A DNA stretch of 64,000 nt from Camillea tinctor (lineage: Eukaryota; Ascomycota; Sordariomycetes; Xylariales; Xylariaceae), in NCBI GenBank assembly GCA_022578605.1, contig MU394066.1, forward strand, positions 656,940 through 720,939. Direction: 5' to 3'. Shown here piece after piece: positions 60,671-64,000 of the stretch; the first letter of the stretch is position 1; every line of letters begins with the position of its first letter. The notes below the pieces were generated by a model that was not told the DNA's origin, ran no database searches, and saw only the letters and a list, made by a program, of their open reading frames with translations. A program made the position numbers and the translations under genes.

Positions 60671-62779
60671 TCAGTTCTGTGGGTTACGCGTTGGTGCCGG
60701 ACGCCGCTGTCTGTCATCATTGGGGAAGAAGCTCACACCACTGAGATCAAGCCGGGTGTGCCGATGGGCGCGGAGCCACTCGCGCTCCTTATACGTCAGC
60801 TGCACTTGGGGATCCTTCCGCGCACGCAGCGCCATCGCGCGATCCCGTGACAGCGCCCACTTGGAATATCCCCGCCGCATGCTCTCTTGCACAGTCTCTC
60901 GGAGCACCGCCGTGAACGCCGCCGGCGTCGGCACCGTGCTGAGGCCCATCTCCCGCATAAAGGCCGGGAAGTCTCCTACCTTGTGTAGTCGCCGCACCTC
61001 GGCCGCGAGCCGCTCTGCGGCGCCCCGCGGGGGCCCACCATGCCGTTCGAAGAGCTCATCGCGGACTTGGGCTAGAGGCTTAACCGCGCTAGAGGAGGGC
61101 CGTGCCGTGCGACGGAAGAGCTCGGAGAACATGAGTAGTCGGTAAGAGGTGCGCGATCCGATGAACGTTTGATCGAGGCGGTATGCGGACACGGCGCTCC
61201 CTTCCATAAAGGAGAGCTCAGCTTTGCCGGACCCGCGCTTGTCGAGCAGCCATACCACGTTACGCGTGATGGCCTCGGTGATGATGGCCTTGATCAGGGG
61301 TTCGGTCACGGGCACGTCGGAGATGAGCAGCGCGACAAGGAGGTGCCCCAAGTTCGGGCAGTCGACTTTGGTGCGGTGCCCGGCCGCGAAGCGCTCAAGC
61401 AAACGGTTCGCGTCGGCCGCGATGGAGGGGTCCTCGGTGGCGAGACAGACGAGGAGATGGAAGAGATGGAAGTATGACTCGATAGCCTTCTCCGAGGCAT
61501 GCAGCAGCGCGCTGCGCTGCGGCCGCCCGCTGTTCTCCTCACTTACCAGGTTCAGTCGCACCACAATATCATTCATGAATGTAAAGAGCACATGCGCATC
61601 CGACGGCTTCACCGCAGCAGGCCACCGCATGCCCTCCCTCAACCCCCTCATCGCCTCACCCACGTACCCCCTTCGCCGCACCCTCCCCCAGTGCCCCCGC
61701 GCTATCGGCAGCGGCAGCCAGTGCTGGAACGGCACGTTGTGCACCGACGCGCGCACGTCGGCCCCGACAAACGCCTCCCGCGACAGCAGGTCGAACTCGG
61801 ACGCTAGCTGGCGCCCATTGGCCACCAGCGCCACGCCCACGCCCAGGTCCGCCTCCCGGTACCCGGTCTTCAGCCAGAAACACTGCAGCTCCCGCTGCCG
61901 CACGACGTCGAAGTCCCGCACGATGGAGCTCACGCGCGGCCACGCCCGCGCGAAGCTCGTCAGGTCCCGGAAGTCGGGGATGTAGTCTAGGATCCGCAGG
62001 ATTACTTCCGTGGGGAGCTTGCGCGCGGTGAAGGGCCCGCGGGGAGGAGATGCGTTGTCAGGGGTGCTTTGGGCGGCGGGGGTGGGGGTGAGGATGGGGT
62101 TGTTAGTGTTGCTGGTGGTGCGCTGCGAGCGCTTCGTGCTGCTCGTGCTGCTCTCGCCCAGCGAAGGCCACTCCTCCGGCTTGTGGTCCACGAGCGCATC
62201 ATACAGGTTCGGCTTCTTCTCGGTCTGGGACGATTTTTGGCGTCGTTTCCCCTTCCCGCCGACGGGATTCCGGGTAGATGGGCCGAAGCCGCACTCCGCG
62301 CACGAAAACTCGTCGATGATGTGCCGCGTCATGCTGCTGTAGCCATCGAGCCTGACAGCCTGTCTGGCGTGCTCCTGCTCCACGCGCTCGCTGTCGAAGA
62401 AGCTCAGCATCTGGATCGCGATGCCCTTCAGCGTGTAGGCCGGCGTATACTCTTTGTCGGCGGAAAGAATCGTCGCGCAGATCCAGCTCCCGTACACATT
62501 CGGGTGCTTCACTGCTGAGTTCATCTCGATCGCCGGTGCCGTCAGCGGGTACCAGTCTGCTAGGCGCACCGTCAGGTGGATGGACCCGTAGTTGCCCGTG
62601 TGTAGGACGAGGCATAGGACCGTTATGTCGTTGTCCCGCGGGTGCAACTCGATCTTGGGATACGGGTTCTCGGCGAAGTCCTTGAGGTCGTGGAGGATAC
62701 GTCGCAGACATAGAGCCTCTCGCACCGCGGCAGCTGGGGATGATGAGCCCGGGCTGTGGAAAGAGAGTTCCTCCTCCAT
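60671..62779 (-). CDS. E2-like (UBC fold) / F-box fusion protein (702 aa)
   Basis: Single exon from ATG 62779. Residues about 20-140 match a ubiquitin-conjugating core: LADWYPLTAP (the 'F..YP...P' strand), HPN at 92-94 followed by catalytic-position C101 (HPNVYGSWICATIL), then EYTPAYTLKGIAIQMLSFF in place of the canonical W.PA.T...VL..I..LL. A Ser/Thr-rich linker with CAECGFG follows. An F-box lies at about 254-295 (ARKLPTEVILRILDYIPDFR). The remaining 400 residues form an uncharacterised helical region with no WD40 or LRR. E2s transfer ubiquitin from E1; F-box proteins recruit substrates to SCF, so this could be an adaptor with its own E2-like module. The spacing from N94 to Cys is one residue shorter than in UbcH5-type E2s. 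Confidence 0.82.
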   Translation of the reverse strand: MEEELSFHSPGSSSPAAAVREALCLRRILHDLKDFAENPYPKIELHPRDNDITVLCLVLHTGNYGSIHLTVRLADWYPLTAPAIEMNSAVKHPNVYGSWICATILSADKEYTPAYTLKGIAIQMLSFFDSERVEQEHARQAVRLDGYSSMTRHIIDEFSCAECGFGPSTRNPVGGKGKRRQKSSQTEKKPNLYDALVDHKPEEWPSLGESSTSSTKRSQRTTSNTNNPILTPTPAAQSTPDNASPPRGPFTARKLPTEVILRILDYIPDFRDLTSFARAWPRVSSIVRDFDVVRQRELQCFWLKTGYREADLGVGVALVANGRQLASEFDLLSREAFVGADVRASVHNVPFQHWLPLPIARGHWGRVRRRGYVGEAMRGLREGMRWPAAVKPSDAHVLFTFMNDIVVRLNLVSEENSGRPQRSALLHASEKAIESYFHLFHLLVCLATEDPSIAADANRLLERFAAGHRTKVDCPNLGHLLVALLISDVPVTEPLIKAIITEAITRNVVWLLDKRGSGKAELSFMEGSAVSAYRLDQTFIGSRTSYRLLMFSELFRRTARPSSSAVKPLAQVRDELFERHGGPPRGAAERLAAEVRRLHKVGDFPAFMREMGLSTVPTPAAFTAVLRETVQESMRRGYSKWALSRDRAMALRARKDPQVQLTYKEREWLRAHRHTRLDLSGVSFFPNDDRQRRPAPTRNPQN

Positions 62780-63408
62780 CTTGTGCGTGGTTTAGCGGTG
62801 GGAGCTTGCCTCAAGGGATTCGCCGATAGGGAGCGGGTGTTTGCGAATTCGCCTGGCCTTGCACTGTTTAGGGGGGCGGAGAAAATCTGGACTGGCACAC
62901 TCGAAGATTCGCTCTGTTGACGATGGATGAGTGAATAATCACCGATGAAGCTTGTCAGTATGTCTGGTGCTCTAAAGCTACTGCAATGCACACTACAGAA
63001 CAATTACCATAGGGGTATCTAGAAAGGGGGGAAGACGCTCTCCCCTTATATGCTTTTTCGACATGCGCAGAGATTCATGATACCTATACTTAGGTGGGGA
63101 GCTGAAAAACAAGGCACCTTGGTTTGGTGATCACCAAGGTGACAGGCACAGCCAGGCCAACAGCAACAGACAATGTAGGAAACTATTATTCATTCATTCA
63201 TTCCTTGAACTCCATACACCACGCATATAGAACAGGCAACATCCATTTTGTCCCCTGATATCTTCCTTCGGCGACGATTGACTCAGCGGCAGACAGTCAA
63301 AGTAGGGCAGACGTGGAACCAGCCACCCGGTGATCTTCAGGTGGCTTAGGTAGTAACATCCACGGTCAGCCGTTTTCAGCTCGCCGAGAAAAATCCAGAA
63401 AGCCATAC
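62780..63408. other. Promoter side of E2/F-box gene
   Basis: No further gene recognised. CATTCATT units occur at 63189-63201. Confidence 0.45.
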
Positions 63409-63410
63409 TA

Positions 63411-63490
63411 CAGTAAACCCTCTCCATAACGATATGAAAAAACACACACTTCGTATCGTTATGGAGAGATTATCGTTAAGGGAGATTTCT
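63411..63490. mobile_element. Pogo/Tc1-like terminal repeat fragment
   Basis: After a TA (63409-63410) the sequence reads CAGTAAACCCTCTCCATAAC, a style typical of pogo/Fot/Tigger termini (CAGT..ACC.C....AACGA). Inside it, CTCTCCATAACGATA (63420-63434) is repeated inverted, perfectly, at 63454-63468. Only one end is in the window and no transposase text was seen; the rest may be the AT-rich tract that follows. Confidence 0.5.
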
Positions 63491-63499
63491 TAGCAAAGT

Positions 63500-63903
63500 A
63501 AGTACCTTATAGTAATTTTTTAAAAAAACTTTTAATAATTATTATAAAAAATTTTTTTAATATAAATTTAAATTATTATAATTTTTTAAATTATTAATTA
63601 TTAAATTATATTATTATTTTATTATAATTTAAAGTTTTTTAAATTTTTATTAATTATATAATATTATATAAAATATAATAATATATAATAAATAAATAAA
63701 TAAATAAATAATGCAATTATTATATATTAAGAGGTGTATAGCACTTTATATAAATAAAATAAAATAAGGATTAATATTAATACTAATAAATAAAATAAAA
63801 AAATAACAATATTTAATGTGCAGCGCAGCTGTATATTTAATGTTACACCTTTTCATTTTTTTTTACATATTTATAATACTACTTTATACTGCTACATTTT
63901 ACA
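63500..63903. repeat. Very AT-rich tract
   Basis: Almost pure A/T except for a short GTGCAGCGCAGCTG patch near 63815-63830. This fits a RIP-degraded repeat or an AT-rich isochore edge. Confidence 0.75.
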
Positions 63904-63907
63904 TTAA

Positions 63908-63998
<91 letters not shown>

Positions 63999-64000
63999 AT
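63904..64000. repeat. (TAAA)n microsatellite running off the window
   Basis: About 24 uninterrupted TAAA/AAAT units to the last base. The array continues beyond the window, so its length is unknown. A shorter run of the same unit occurs at about 63690-63711. Confidence 0.95.

Noticed and set aside
63904..64000. Candidate CRISPR-like or telomeric repeat array
   Set aside because: It is a plain TAAA tetranucleotide microsatellite without spacers, and it is not a TTAGGG-type telomere repeat.

Overview
The window reads as a filamentous ascomycete (Pezizomycotina, probably Sordariomycetes; a lower rank cannot be assigned from sequence alone). Evidence: monocistronic genes on both strands; short GT-AG introns, mostly 50-125 bp, with CTAAC-type branch points; fungal families (HET domain, Zn2Cys6 regulator, MAPEG, Slt11, Zuotin, Mzm1, Brl1/Brr6, Iws1, Sky1/SRPK); GC-rich coding sequence between AT-rich spacers full of TAGGTA-type simple repeats.

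Layout. 1-14.8 kb: a GC-rich F-box/2EXR-like orphan, a DHA1-type MFS exporter, the splicing factor SLT11/ECM2, the LYR-motif protein MZM1, the ribosome-associated J-protein zuotin, an F-box/LRR-like gene and a GNAT-fold protein. 15-18.5 kb: an AT-rich block with two inverted-repeat DNA elements side by side and a broken gene. 18.5-35.6 kb: an accessory segment with a MAPEG protein, a divergent SRPK-like kinase, an orphan, a HET-domain protein, a glutathione transferase, a three-stop pseudogene that ends at a Copia-type solo LTR, a flavin monooxygenase, and an orphan with three Cys/His repeats. 36.2 kb: an intron-containing tRNA-Pro(TGG). 38-54 kb: core genes again, namely a Zn2Cys6 regulator, BRL1 and IWS1 (divergent pair), and the SRPK/Sky1 kinase with an inferred first intron of about 2.2 kb. 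57-63 kb: a secreted M24 metallopeptidase and an E2-fold/F-box fusion protein. The window ends in a pogo-like terminal repeat and a very AT-rich, microsatellite-filled tract.

Most genes are independent housekeeping units (splicing, transcription elongation, nascent-chain folding, complex III assembly, nuclear envelope). They do not form an obvious pathway or biosynthetic cluster. GST, FMO, MFS and MAPEG are detoxification-type functions but are not contiguous. No complete new multi-gene system was found. The most unusual items are the E2-like/F-box fusion, the CX2CX6-7HX3C repeat protein, and a 63-65 bp TG...CA element found twice, each copy flanked by a perfect 5-bp target duplication.

Intron coordinates were derived by hand from splice signals, frame and family continuity. 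They are predictions.
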